From: Neoechinorhynchus agilis
Lineage: Eukaryota; Acanthocephala
Assembly (NCBI GenBank): GCA_051530055.1
Contig: CM121343.1
Coordinates: 682,001-746,000, forward strand
Length of the DNA stretch: 64,000 nt
Direction of reading: 5' to 3'
The position numbers were made by a program, and so were the translations under genes. The notes under the pieces are model-generated. The model searched no databases. It was not told the origin of the DNA and saw only the letters and a list, made by a program, of their open reading frames with translations. Below, one piece after another: positions 24,089 through 36,107 of the stretch; position 1 is the first letter of the stretch, and each line of letters begins with the position of its first letter.

Positions 24089-24235
24089 CCTCAATGGCGA
24101 GTTGTAACACACTCGAGTTTTATTGAACTCTTCACGGCGAATTTTCAAGGATTCAGCACCTTTCTCAAGTATTGTTAAAGTGTTTAGAGTGAAGAGTTCA
24201 ATAAAACTCGAGTGCGTTACAATTCGCCATTGAGA
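24089..24235. repeat. Foldback element (arms about 50 bp)
   Basis: CTCAATGGCGAGTTGTAACA on the left mirrors TGCGTTACAATTCGCCATTGAG on the right; pairing continues through ACTCGAGTTTTATTGAACTC. Noncoding, MITE-like. A half copy is at 13665-13745. Confidence 0.85.
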
Positions 24236-24451
24236 ATATACATCCACTCGAATGAACAATTGAATAGGAATAAGTTTATCGGATGAAGATTTCTAAGTAA
24301 CCAACCTAATCAATCACTCCGATACCTCCTCGCACATATCGATATTTTGAAATAAATATCTAAATAATTCGAACGTTCAGGTAATATCCACATTAAAACC
24401 AATTCTTTTATTGCTTTAAGATTGAAAACTCGCAGATAAATATGATTGGAA

Positions 24452-24640
24452 TTGTGTTGTTTAGAAGTCTTTACCCGCGGTAAATGATTTTGTTTGTTAA
24501 AGACGTTCTCGGGTTCATTATCAGTTCTAAAATACAAGCGGTTAAGTCGTATTTTAGAACTGATGATGATGATGAACCCAAGGACGAGGTTCACAAAGAA
24601 ATCATTTACCGCGGGTGAAGACTTCTAAAATAACAACAAT
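24452..24640. repeat. Foldback element, MITE family with several copies
   Basis: Arms of about 80 bp run from TTTAGAAGTCTTTACCCGCGG to TCAGTTCTAAAATAC and back. Copies or halves occur at 36108-36205, 48818-48915, 58618-58725 and, decayed, 20395-20475. No coding capacity; would need a transposase from elsewhere. Confidence 0.88.
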
Positions 24641-25362
24641 TCCCAAACAGAACTTGATTTTAATATTTTTCAGCGAGAATGCAAGTCTTAAGGAAACGAA
24701 TGCAGCAGGATTGAATGTACCGGAGGAATTCTCGACAGAGAACAACTCAATTTTGATGAATTAAAATATGTTTTGCTGAAGGCGAAGTAAAGAAAAATGA
24801 TTTAATATTTCGTCCTCTACGTGGGACTTTAGAATTATTTGTAAAAACCTATAACGTAAAAACTTATCTATAAATAACATCTTAGCAACGAATCAAGTTT
24901 CCTCATAAACTTCGATTATTTAGATTTAATTAAAATTATCACCGAAGATTATTTTTAGCGGATTTCATGCGGAAAAGACGAATTAAATCATCTTCGTCGG
25001 TATAGAGACGGAAAACGAAATAAAAAGAGTGAATTATCCTCAGCAATGATAATTGCAAAGATAATGAAACCAAAAACAACGTTTAATACATGAATGCGAA
25101 CAAAATTATGGGCGAAAATCTTAGTTACAGAAAGTTGTAAAGCATTAAAATCAATGGAGGAATCCAAAGTTGTGAGGTTATGCGTTTGGACATCAAAATT
25201 TAAAATATCATGAACCGGAGGAGAGATCAAACCTCACAATCTCTCGTGCAAATTCGAGTGTTAATGAAGACCCAAAGATACATGGGTTCTTTTCTTCTTT
25301 AATTAACAAATAAACTTGTTATTATTATAGATTATCCTTATTTTAACAAGTTAAGCAATTGG
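24641..25362. other. Intergenic, no gene seen
   Basis: AT-rich, no recognisable frame or RNA. Confidence 0.35.
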
Positions 25363-25500
25363 AAATAAATGATAATTTTTGACATCGATATTTCGGAGTT
25401 TTACTGCTTTTCGACAAGACCTTAAATAGTAGAAAACTTACAAACAATCGCGTGTGTTTGTCTAGAATTCCGAAATATCGGTATCAAAAATAAACACTTA
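25363..25500. repeat. Foldback element
   Basis: GACATCGATATTTCGGAGTT on the left mirrors AATTCCGAAATATCGGTATC on the right, with a loop holding CTTACAAACAATCGCG. A fragment occurs near 1130-1160. Confidence 0.75.
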
Positions 25501-26284
25501 TTTTCAATCGCTTAAAGAATGTCAATCGAAAAGATAACAGTCGGTTAAGAAGTTAGTCGATAATCCACTAATTGATCAAATATTTAAGTTAAATAATCTT
25601 CGTTCGAAACGTTATAATCTGTGTTTAGATAAATAATATCGAAAAGTCATTCAATTAAAATCTGAATAAAACTTCCTATCTTAGGAAATCTTATTAAAAT
25701 TTTAAAGTGAGCTCGATGGAGAAATAAAATTCTACTTCATAAAAATTAAGAGGTTTAAAAGAAATGCCAAAATGCATCTAAAAATTTATAACCCGGTACA
25801 AATTCAAAAATGAAAGAGAGAATGCGATTTTGTTGCTTTTTTCAAAAAAAGAGGTCATAATTCATTAAAGAAAAAGATCCGAATTCAGTGTTTGAAAAGA
25901 TCGATACATTCAAGACGGAATTCACCTTATTCTCAAGCACTCATCGTCTTAATCTAAAATATATAAGAGATTCATTCGAACATTCCGATCTGTATGAAAA
26001 TTGATTTCTCAGAAAGATTCGAGGACTAACGCACAATTCAACCGCGAAAATTTTGATTATTCGAGGTTCTTCACAAATGGACGAATAGCTATTCAAGAAC
26101 CTTTAATTTTCGTACTTTTCGAAACTGATCCACAAGCACACAGAAATTCGCCGAAAACGGATCAATGACTAAGCTGTGAGTGTTAGTGAATATAGAGGTT
26201 TCCATCAATAATTCTTCTTGCCTGGAATATTCGATCAAGTAAAAAAATCGACAGTTGTTGACCGATGGATTCATAGTTCAAATA
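25501..26284. other. Intergenic, no gene seen
   Basis: AT-rich; no supported frame. Confidence 0.35.
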
Positions 26285-27955
26285 AATATCGGTATTAATC
26301 GAACGCCTGAGATTTTCATACCATGGAACGTCGATTATCCGGATCAGAATGCTGTCCTACTCAACGTCTGTTACTGGAAGAGAATCTTACAGCGAAAAAA
26401 CGAAGGTGCACCATCGTACACACTAAAATAAGTGATTATTTTTAATAATAAAGTAAAAATTACGTGATTCTACTTTAATTTTGCCTTTATTAATCACTTT
26501 CCTCTCCCGAATGTTATTTGATATCTGTAGTCGAGCTTGAAAAACTAGACAAATCACATTGAGTTTTCGGTTATCCGAAACCGACCTCGTATCCGAATGG
26601 TGTCCGATCTAAATTAATTCGAGAAAATTAATGACTCGTTCTTCTATCCAAATCGAACGCCTGGGATTTTAATGCAGTGGAACGTCGATTATCCGGATCA
26701 AAATGCTGTCCTACTCAATTTCCGTTACTGGAAGAGAATCTTACAGCGAAAAAACGAAGGTGCACCATCGTACACAGAAAAATAAGTGAATATTTTCAAT
26801 AATAAAATTAAAATTACGTGATTCTACTTTAATTTTGCCTTTATTAACCACTCCTTCCCCCGACTGTTATTTGATATCCGTAGCCGAGATTTAGAAACTG
26901 GGTAAATGACATTGTGGTTTCGGTTATCCGAAACCGACCTCGTATCCGAATGGTTTCCGATCTAAATTAATTCGAGAAAATAAATGACTGGTCCTACTGT
27001 CCAAATCGAACGCCTGGGATTTTAATGCAGATGAAAGTCGATTATCCGGATCAGAATGCTGTCCTACTCAATTTCTGTTACTAGAAGAGAATCTTACAGC
27101 GAAAAAACGAAGGTGCACCATCGTACACAGTAAAATAAGTATTATTTTTAATAATAAAGATAAAATTACGTGATTCTACTTTAATTTTGCCTTTATTAAC
27201 CACTTTCCTCTCCCGAATGTTATTTGATATCTGTAGTCGAGCTTGAAAAACTAGACAAATCACATTGAGTTTTCGGTTATCCGAAACCGACCTCGTATCC
27301 GAATGGTGTCCGATCTAAATTAATTCGAGAAAATTAATGACTCGTTCTTCTATCCAAATCGAACGCCTGGGATTTTAATGCAGTGGAACGTCGATTATCC
27401 GGATCAAAATGCTGTCCTACTCGATTTCCGTTACTAGAAGAGAATCTTACAGCGAAAAAACGAAGGTGCACCATCGTACACAGAAAAATAAGTGAATATT
27501 TTCAATAATAAAATTAAAATTACGTGATTCTACTTTAATTTTGCCTTTATTAACCACTCCTTCCCCCGACTGTTATTTGATATCCGTAGCCGAGATTTAG
27601 AAACTGGGTAAATGACATTTTCTAGATCTGACTGAAGAAGGCACAAACCGAAATCAATTTTCTGAGTGAATATCGCTAGGTGAAATTGGTGGTTTCGGTT
27701 ATCCGAAACCGACCTCGTATCTGAATGGTTTCCGATCTAAATTAATTCGAGAAAATAAATGACTGGTCCTACTGTCCAAATCGAACGCCTGGGATTTTAA
27801 TGCAGATGAAAGTCGATTATCCGGATCAGGATGCTGTCTTACTCGATTTCTGTTACTAGAAGAGAATCTTACAGCGAAAAAACGAAGGTGTACGATCGTA
27901 CACAGAAAAACAAGTATTATTTTCAATAATAAAGATAAAATTACGTGATTGCCTT
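26285..27955. repeat. 353-bp satellite, locus 2 (about 4.7 copies)
   Basis: Same satellite as 3166-4435. CGATTATCCGGATCA landmarks lie near 26330, 26690, 27042, 27400 and 27810. The copy at 27600-27700 is interrupted by about 70 bp of unrelated sequence (TTCTAGATCTGACTGAAGAA onward). Neighbouring units at 26480-26830 and 27190-27540 are almost identical, suggesting a two-unit (about 710 bp) duplication. Confidence 0.93.
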
Positions 27956-28072
27956 AGGGTCCTCATCCGTTAATATGAGGATATACAGTGGAGGGATGTG
28001 CAAAAAATCTCTTTCTCTCTATTTCTCCCCATCGATTTCCTCAGGCAGTTCAATAGAAATATTCAGTTAATT

Positions 28073-30342
28073 TTGCGTTTTGATTGTTGTATGAAAATAA
28101 AATCAAGGCATTCGGTGAGAGGGGGAAAGTCAGCTGTACCAATTTTAGATGCTCTTTTATGAAGAATTTCAAGACGGCGGATTAGAGATTTGGAAAGGTT
28201 GCAAAATACGGGATAACCGTAGGTGAGGGAGGGTAAGATAAAGCGGAAGTAAAATTTGTAGAGATTTAGTGAAGGGATTCCTAAATGTCGGAGGCGTTTG
28301 AGGAGATAAATTTTAAAGGCGTTGTGCTTGAAGGAGAGAGTGATGTGCGAGTCCCATTTCAAATTTGATTGAAATTGGATACCCAGAATTCTTAGGGAGG
28401 TTACCCGTAAGATGTCATTTAGAAGATGGGGGTACTTTATTTGTATTCGGGAGATTGAGGGAATCATTTCGAAGTATTTAGATAAATTGAGATTGAGTTT
28501 ATGATTAGCGCAGAAATCTTTTATGCATGATATTTCTTTAGAGGTTAAGGAAAAGGAGAGGTTGGGTGGTGAGTGGGTGATATCGTCGGCGTATAAGAAG
28601 AGCTCAGAGTGAGCGGAGATAGGTTTGACGTTGTTTAGAAAAATATTAAAGAGAAGTGGTGACAGCACAGCGCCTTTGGTGATGGATAGGCTGATAGAAG
28701 AGGTAGAACGGCAGTGAATGTATTGTTTACTATTGTGAAGGTAAGATTCGAGCCAGCGGATCTGCCACAAGTGGATACCAAAATTGGAGCAGGCCCGGAG
28801 GAGTGAACTGTCCACTGAGTCGAAAGCTTTAGATAAATCAAGATGAATGAGACTGGTGACGTGGGAGGGATTGTTGTCGAGGTTACGTAGGAGTGTGTCA
28901 TAAATGCAAAGTAGGGTATCGGCTGCAGAAAATCTGGGCCGGAAGCAAAATTGTAGGGGCGATAACTTTTCGTTGAGAAGTGAAAGAAGGCGAGGTTTAA
29001 AACATTTTTTCGGTGACTTTTGAAAGAGCGGGTAGAATGGAAATTGGACGGAACGATTCGGCCGAAATAGGATGTCATCTTTTCGAACAAGGATAACTTT
29101 AGCAGTTTTCAGGCAAGAGGGGCAGATGTCGTATAAAGAGCTGAGGTTTATAATGTGGGTAAGAGATCGATGAGTTCGGGATGATGTAGCGAAGAGCCTA
29201 GTTTGGGATTTCCGATTGTAAGGATGAATTTTTTGGTAATTTCTTGAGATACTGCAATACTTCATATAATGATACTAAGGGAAATATCGGTGAGTTGACA
29301 AAAGTTTCAGCTGTGGGCGTGAAGGATTGTGTGGAGACTGATGTTGAGCAGTGATTGCAAATTTAGTCATGGCAGGATTTCTGATTAATGGAATCTAGAA
29401 TCTGTTTTAATTCAGTGGAGGACAAATTAGTGAAGGGGTCCGGGTGGCGTAGACCAACAGAGTCCTTGACGGCCTACCACTATGTTGAGTTGCCACCTGA
29501 TCGAATTTTAGAGGAAAGGAAGTTATTGCTGTCGATAAGATTTTTGTTAGTACTTTTTGTAAACGGGAAGAGTCTGCGGGATTATTGCGATGGACCTTAG
29601 AAGCTTGCCTTTGTATAGGTTTCCGAATGGGAATTGTCCATGGAGGGTCGCGGTTGGAGATCCTAATGAATTTCTTGGGAATTGCCGAAGCTAGGGATTT
29701 TTTTATGATTGCAGTTATCGAGGAAATGGCCAAGGAAGGGTCATTTGTGTTGTCAGAGTGGGATGTGCGGATGTTAGAATTGAACAATATAAAATTTTTG
29801 ATGTGATGATCACGTTTATCCCAGACGGGTAAACGGGGAGATTTCATACGCTGAGGTGCGGTGGATGGAGTGATAAGGGCAGAGGAATGGCTAGAGTTCG
29901 CGGGGGGAGGGAGTTTTGAGGCGGATGAGTAGGCTTCGATATTTGTGAACACTTTGTCGAGGTGAGGGTCAAGACGAGTTGGGAAGTCAATAAGTCGACG
30001 CAACTTCGTGAAGGGTAGAAGAAGAAATATATTATTGAAGCCCCTGCAATTAAGAAATGGTGTGAATTTGTGGAGTTTATGAGCTCCATCATAGACTCAA
30101 TTTGAAGCAAGGACTCAGGACGGGAGGCCGGAGGGCGATAGACGGCAGCAATGGTGAATTTTCTAAAGCCCTTTCTTAGAGGAGCTATAAAATGGACTGC
30201 GATGAATTCTAGACCTGGGTTCGGTGGAGAGCCCGTGAGAGATAAAGAGTATGGTAGCGATTGCCGTACGTAAATTTAGACCCCCCTCCTGGACGGTCCT
30301 CGCGATATGTATGGAAGGAAGAGTACCCGGGAAGGATGGCTG
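28073..30342 (-). mobile_element. LINE copy A, CR1/jockey-type, internal fragment
   Basis: Minus-strand reverse transcriptase readable at 28063-29265: FRPRFSAADTL, LDLSKAFDSVD, GAVLSPLLFNIFLNNV and the catalytic LYADD, then a thumb-like region with HKRAS. Upstream (29407-30110) are pieces of the apurinic endonuclease and linker (VYRPPASRPESLLQ, RDPPWTI). Frames are broken in several places, so it is inactive. It corresponds to the middle of LINE copy B (54740-57010) and lacks both ends of it: the 3' end stops at about 28073 and the 5' end at 30342. It shares copy B's frame breaks. Confidence 0.9.
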
Positions 30343-30651
30343 TATTGCTGTTTGAAGGCGCTATGCCAAGTTTCTGTTAAGATTACTTGACAGTGTCTGT
30401 TTGCATCGTCCTTGTTTATGAACATGCAATTTCGTTTGTTGACGAGTTATTGCGCCATCGCTGATATTGGTTTAATTCAGATTTACCCTTCTTATTAAAT
30501 GATCTTTTACCTCACAAAAGTTCGCGAAAATCCGATATTCGTTCGTGTTCTTTTTTGAAAACTTGACTCTCGGGCACTTGTCGGGACGCTTTTTCGTGAG
30601 TTGCGACTTGACAGTTTTTGTTTACATCGTCCTTGTACTTAGATTTACAAA
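30343..30651. other. Intergenic; diverged copy of KANSL2-gene 5' region
   Basis: About 30540-30625 (TTCGTGTTCTTTTTTGAAAA ... TTGCGACTT) resembles 32380-32440 just upstream of the KANSL2-like gene, at perhaps 70 percent identity. No gene seen. Confidence 0.4.
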
Positions 30652-30740
30652 GGTCACTGCCAGCGTCTTTTTGAAGGTACTGGCGCATTATAAATATTGA
30701 TTATGATCAAAATGTTTGGTTTGATTTAATATTAATCATA
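30652..30740. repeat. 89-bp direct repeat, copy 1
   Basis: GGTCACTGCCAGCGTCTTTT to TAATATTAATCATA is identical, base for base as far as I can check, to 31270-31358. The repeats are 617 bp apart start to start and enclose about 530 bp with no recognisable gene. Confidence 0.92.
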
Positions 30741-31269
30741 GACAACCTTTGGTCTATAAGTAGTTATGTATTGTCCATCAGCACTACATGCATTTAATCA
30801 GGCTTGAAGATTATGTCTCAGATTAACTAACTTATTAAACAAAACTATTTCTGGTCGCCATACAAGATCTGGGTGTAGTCTGATGCTCTCTAAGCCGCCG
30901 TACTCTGATGGATTCCAAACAAGGTTCTTATCTAACCACGACTAAGCACAAAATTATCCACTCATCTTGTATAAACGGGAAATTACCAGCTCGAGAAAAT
31001 GATTCACTTTCATTAGTTGCTCTCTTTCCGACTAAATATATATTTGGATATGTTGTAAAAAATAAACCCAACTGGATCAGAATATTTCGCCATATAGTCA
31101 AACCGAATTTTGTTTAAATACCGCAGGGTCGCGGATAAAATGGTAAAGATAACTCGCATTGAGTTTTTTTATCAGAAGATATAAACAAGTACGAAATATT
31201 TTCTTCGCTCAATCGTTTTAAATGAAAAATCACTCGAGAATGACGGATCTTTTTAGTTGTAAATACAGG

Positions 31270-31358
31270 GTCACTGCCAGCGTCTTTTTGAAGGTACTGG
31301 CGCATTATAAATATTGATTATGATCAAAATGTTTGGTTTGATTTAATATTAATCATAA
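31270..31358. repeat. 89-bp direct repeat, copy 2
   Basis: Identical partner of 30652-30740; its right end abuts an R2-like LINE fragment. The ends lack TG...CA, so this does not look like a long terminal repeat. Confidence 0.92.
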
Positions 31359-31695
31359 GGAGATTTGTAATGCAGTCCCCAGGGGGAGCGGCTACTGCCG
31401 CGGAGGACCGAAAGGTTGCGAAATATAAAGAATTAAGTAGGCCTCACGTTTTTATACCCTTTGGAGTGGAGACTCTTGGTGCGCTCGGTAGTTCGGCACT
31501 TAGATTTACGGAGTAGTTATCGAGTAGACTCCAGGCCAAGAAATGAAATGCAAGAGCTGGTGCCTTCCTGCGCCAAACCATTGGTCTCGCGATCCAAAGA
31601 GGAAACGCAGCGAGTGTGGTCGCGACCACTGAGGGGAGAGCAATGCCTCTTCTTCGTGGACGGTGGTGATTGTTGAAACGTTTTGTTGTTGTGTG
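31359..31695 (+). mobile_element. R2-like LINE, 3' fragment
   Basis: Reads AATAAEDRKVAKYKELSRPH then VFIPFGVETLGALGSSALRF, and in another frame RQTIGLAIQRGNAASV, the C-terminal end of the R2-like ORF. One stop and one frame change separate the parts. The 3' tail ends with GGTGATTGTTGAAACGTTTTG. Confidence 0.75.
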
Positions 31696-32224
31696 TAAAT
31701 GAAAGAGTTGCTTTCAAAAAAGGAAACAAAATTTTAGTTTTAACATTACGTAAAAAATTTCTTTTAAAACTCAATGCTGCGCGTTGTATCGTAGGAAATG
31801 ATAATCTAATAAATCAAAGTCGATAAACGTGCGACGTTTTATCTGAACGAGATGAGTATTCGAGGTAAAATTATAATCTTACATTATAAAACTGATTTTT
31901 TGCACTTATAAAATTGATAGAGTCCAAGAGTCGTCCACAATTGGATAAAAATGCTTGATTGTTATGAATGAAATGGTTAACAGAATCTACGCATGTAATT
32001 TATAGTTTTTCAGCTATTATTTGCCTTCAATACCAAAAACGAACATTGTAAATGAGGGTGAGATATATGACAAAGATAGGACGGAGCATGTTAAAACCGA
32101 CACATACCACGCTGATTAGCTGATGGAAGCCTATTCCTAAGTTTGCTCGGAACGTTTCATTGTGGTATCGAACCGGTCTCAAAAGTGGATTGTAATTCTT
32201 TAATAGTTTTTCTTCGTGATATCG

Positions 32225-32345
32225 CTCCTGCGCCAAACCATTGGTCTCGCGATCCAAAGAGGGTGGTCGCGACCACTGAGGGAAGAGCAATGCCTCTACT
32301 TCGTGGACGGTGGTGATTGTTGAAACGTTTTGTGTTTGTCAATTG
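32225..32345 (+). mobile_element. R2-like LINE, shorter 3' fragment
   Basis: CGCCAAACCATTGGTCTCGC and the tail GAGCAATGCCTCTACTTCGT...GAAACGTTTTGT duplicate the end of 31359-31695, with a small internal deletion. It lies about 190 bp upstream of the KANSL2-like start. Confidence 0.75.
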
Positions 32346-32531
32346 GAGAATTTAATAAATGGGTACCCACAAAAAATTCTTTCGTGTTTTTTGAAATCTT
32401 TGCCTTCGGACACTTGCCTTTTCATGGTTTGCGACTTTAGTGTTTGCGTTGTTTTTCCGTACCCGTTTTTGGTAGGTGATATTTGTTTTCGTTGCTCTTC
32501 GATTTTCGATTGACAGTTTTTGAAGATAAAA

Positions 32532-33257
32532 ATGATAAAATGGACAGAAGAAGCCTTGAGCTTACATCCGCTGGATCCATTGCAGTTTGAGAGTGATGAT
32601 TTCTTGGAAAGCTTGAAACTTCCAAAGCGAAAGAGTGCGGCTGAAGCGACTGAATCGAGCAACTCATCAGCAGCTCCCGTGAATGACAAGCCGGTTCAAA
32701 GTCATTTGGAGTTCCGTGAAAAGCAGCGAGCAAAACCTAGCATCTTTCAGAGGGCAGCTTTTAGACAGAAAATTCGGTCAAAGCATTTTGTGGATATAGT
32801 TCAAAATTTGCATAATTATTTTCTCGAAGAGGGTAATGAGCGCGAGAAGCACCAGGCAATTGTAGAAAAGCAGAACGAATTGATGGGTCTCAAGCAACGT
32901 TTGGTACGAATCAATAAAACTGCTAAGAAGCAGCAAAGTGAAACTGTTGAAGATTATAAATACAAAGGTTCGACTAATCAAAGATACGCCGTTCTAATGA
33001 AGGAGCGAGCTAAAGGCTCTGCAATGCCGAAAATTGTTAAATGCAAAGCCGTTAACGATGGCGCCGGGTGTAGGTCTTCTGTGATCCCTGTTACCGATTA
33101 CTGCATTGAACACATCCATCTCGATAAGACTCAGTGTTTTTTCCCTCAAGGTCATGCTTTGATAAATTCGCTATACGTAGATTCATTGGTTCCAAACATG
33201 GACGATGCTGATTTATCAAGCGAAAATATGACAAATAACAACGATGGTCAACAATAG
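32532..33257 (+). CDS. KANSL2/INO80D-type zinc-binding protein
   Basis: Single-exon gene of 241 residues. Near the C-terminus (about 170-200) it has C-x8-C-x10-C-x2-H followed by DKTQC (KCKAVNDGAGCRSS..TDYCIEH), the zinc-binding domain shared by KANSL2, a subunit of the NSL histone acetyltransferase complex, and INO80D. Before it lie a helical basic segment (about 95-150) and QRYAVLMKERAKG, comparable to the KANSL2 stretch ahead of its second domain. Human KANSL2 is about 490 residues with two such domains; only one is seen here, so this is a short form or a half-gene. The ATG at 32532 follows a leucine codon run. A 125-bp tandem array begins 150 bp after the stop. KANSL2 is favoured over INO80D, without certainty. 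Confidence 0.68.
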   Translation: MIKWTEEALSLHPLDPLQFESDDFLESLKLPKRKSAAEATESSNSSAAPVNDKPVQSHLEFREKQRAKPSIFQRAAFRQKIRSKHFVDIVQNLHNYFLEEGNEREKHQAIVEKQNELMGLKQRLVRINKTAKKQQSETVEDYKYKGSTNQRYAVLMKERAKGSAMPKIVKCKAVNDGAGCRSSVIPVTDYCIEHIHLDKTQCFFPQGHALINSLYVDSLVPNMDDADLSSENMTNNNDGQQ

Positions 33258-33407
33258 ATGAGATCCAGAAGGGGTTATCCGTCAAATAAAAACTCCCTCT
33301 TAAAATGCTCGGCGAAACTGGTCGGATTTTTATGTACCGACAATAAAAAATCCAGAGAATCATGAGGATTTCGAAGTTATTGATGTTGTTTGTATCGCGT
33401 CGTCTAA

Positions 33408-36107
33408 AGTTTGTAAAGAAAATTAATCGATATATTTGTTTATCGGGAGAATCATGTGGATTTCAAAGTTTTTGATATTGTTTGTTTTTAACCATTGAGC
33501 GAAGTTCTTGAGGCTCAAATCGCGCCGTCTAAAGTTTGTAAAGAAAATTAATCGATATATTTGTTTATCGGGAGAATCATGAGGATTTCAAAGTTTTTGA
33601 TGTTGTTTGTTTTTAACCATTGAGCGAAGTTCTTGAGGCTCAAATCGCGCCGTCTAAAGTTTGTAAAGAAAATTAATCGATTTATTTGTTTATCGGGAGA
33701 ATCATGAGGATTTCAAAGTTTTTGATGTTGTTTGTTTTTAACCATTGAGCGAAGTTCTTGAGGCTCAAATCGCGCCGTCTAAAGTTTGTAAAGAAAATTA
33801 ATCGATATATTTGTTTATCGGGAGAATCATGAGGATTTCAAAGTTTTTGATATTGTTTGTTTTTAACCATTGAGCGAAGTTCTTGAGGCTCAAATCGCGC
33901 CGTCTAAAGTTTGTAAAGAAAATTAATCGATATATTTGTTTATCGGGAGAATCATGAGGATTTCAAAGTTTTTGATGTTGTTTGTTTTTAACCACTGAGC
34001 GAAGTTCTTGAGGCTCAAATCGCGCCGTCTAAGTTTGTAAAGAAAATTAATCGATATATTTGTTTATCGGGAGAATCATGAGATTTCAAAGTTTTTGATG
34101 TTGTTTGTTTTTAACCATTGAGCGAAGTTCTTGAGGCTCAAATCGCGCCGTCTAAAGTTTGTAAAGAAAATTAATCGATATATTTGTTTATCGGGAGAAT
34201 CATGAGGATTTCAAAGTTTTTGATGTTGTTTGTTTTTAACCATTGAGCGAAGTTCTTGAGGCTCAAATCGCGCCGTCTAAAGTTTGTAAAGAAAATTAAT
34301 CGATATATTTGTTTATCGGGAGAATCATGAGGATTTCAAAGTTTTTGATGTTGTTTGTTTTTAACCATTGAGCGAAGTTCTTGAGGCTCAAATCGCGCCG
34401 TCTAAAGTTTGTAAAGAAAATTAATCGATATATTTGTTTATCGGGAGAATCATGAGGATTTCAAAGTTTTTGATGTTGTTTGTTTTTAACCACTGAGCGA
34501 AGTTCTTGAGGCTCAAATCGCGCCGTCTAAAGTTTGTAAAGAAAATTAATCGATTTATTTGTTTATCGGGAGAATCATGAGGATTTCAAAGTTTTTGATG
34601 TTGTTTGTTTTTAACCATTGAGCGAAGTTCTTGAGGCTCAAATCGCGCCGTCTAAAGTTTGTAAAGAAAATTAATCGATATATTTGTTTATCGGGAGAAT
34701 CATGAGGATTTCAAAGTTTTTGATGTTGTTTGTTTTTAACCATTGAGCGAAGTTCTTGAGGCTCAAATCGCGCCGTCTAAAGTTTGTAAAGAAAATTAAT
34801 CGATATATTTGTTTATCGGGAGAATCATGAGGATTTCAAAGTTTTTGATGTTGTTTGTTTTTAACCATTGAGCGAAGTTCTTGAGGCTCAAATCGCGCCG
34901 TCTAAAGTTTGTAAAGAAAATTAATCGATATATTTGTTTATCGGGAGAATCGTGGATTTAAAGTTTTGATATTGTTTGTTTTTAACCACTGAGCGAAGTT
35001 CTTGAGGCTCAAATCGCGCCGTCTAAAGTTTGTAAAGAAAATTAATCGATATATTTGTTTATCGGGAGATCATGAGGATTTCAAAGTTTTTGATATTGTT
35101 TGTTTTTAACCACTGAGCGAAGTTCTTGAGGCTCAAATCGCGCCGTCTAAAGTTTGTAAGAAAATTAATCGATATATTTGTTTATCGGGAGAATCATGTG
35201 GATTTGAAAGTTTTTGATGTTGTTTGTTTTTAACCACTGAGCGAAGTTCTTGAGGCTCAAATCGCGCCGTCTAAAGTTTGTAAAGAAAATTAATCGATTT
35301 ATTTGTTTATCGGGAGAATCATGAGGATTTCAAAGTTTTTGATATTGTTTGTTTTTAACCATTGAGCGAAGTTCTTGAGGCTCAAATCGCGCCGTCTAAA
35401 GTTTGTAAAGAAAATTAATCGATATATTTGTTTATCGGGAGAATCATGAGGATTTCAAAGTTTTTGATGTTGTTTGTTTTTAACCACTGAGCGAAGTTCT
35501 TGAGGCTCAAATCGCGCCGTCTAAAGTTTGTAAAGAAAATTAATCGATTTATTTGTTTATCGGGAGAATCATGAGGATTTCAAAGTTTTTGATGTTGTTT
35601 GTTTTTAACCATTGAGCGAAGTTCTTGAGGCTCAAATCGCGCCGTCTAAAGTTTGTAAAGAAAATTAATCGATTTATTTGTTTATCGGGAGAATCATGAG
35701 GATTTCAAAGTTTTTGATGTTGTTTGTTTTTAACCACTGAGCGAAGTTCTTGAGGCTCAAATCGCGCCGTCTAAAGTTTGTAAAGAAAATTAATCGATTT
35801 ATTTGTTTATCGGGAGAATCATGAGGATTTCAAAGTTTTTGATGTTGTTTGTTTTTAACCACTGAGCGAAGTTCTTGAGGCTCAAATCGCGCCGTCTAAA
35901 GTTTGTAAAGAAAATTAATCGATTTATTTGTTTATCGGGAGAATCATGAGGATTTCAAAGTTTTTGATGTTGTTTGTTTTTAACCACTGAGCGAAGTTCT
36001 TGAGGCTCAAATCGCGCCGTCTAAAGTTTGTAAAGAAAATTAATCGATTTATTTGTTTATCGGGAGAATCATGAGGATTTCAAAGTTTTTGATGTTGTTT
36101 GTTTTTA
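33408..36107. repeat. 125-bp tandem array (about 21-22 copies)
   Basis: Very homogeneous direct repeat: GTTTGTAAAGAAAATTAATC, then TTTATCGGGAGAATCATG, TTTTTAACCATTGAGCG and AGGCTCAAATCGCGCCGTCT. Variants are few: CGATATATTT or CGATTTATTT, CATTGAGC or CACTGAGC, GATGTTG or GATATTG, plus single-base deletions around 34030-35160. The T/CAC variant pair dominates the last kilobase. It ends exactly where a half foldback element starts (36108). Confidence 0.97.

Noticed and set aside
30652-31358. Long-terminal-repeat element
   Set aside because: The 89-bp direct repeats lack TG..CA ends and no coding or primer-site signature lies between them.
33091-33363. Minus-strand 90-codon frame
   Set aside because: Antisense shadow of the KANSL2-like coding region.
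33408-36107. CRISPR array
   Set aside because: Units are contiguous 125-bp tandem repeats without unique spacers, in an animal genome.
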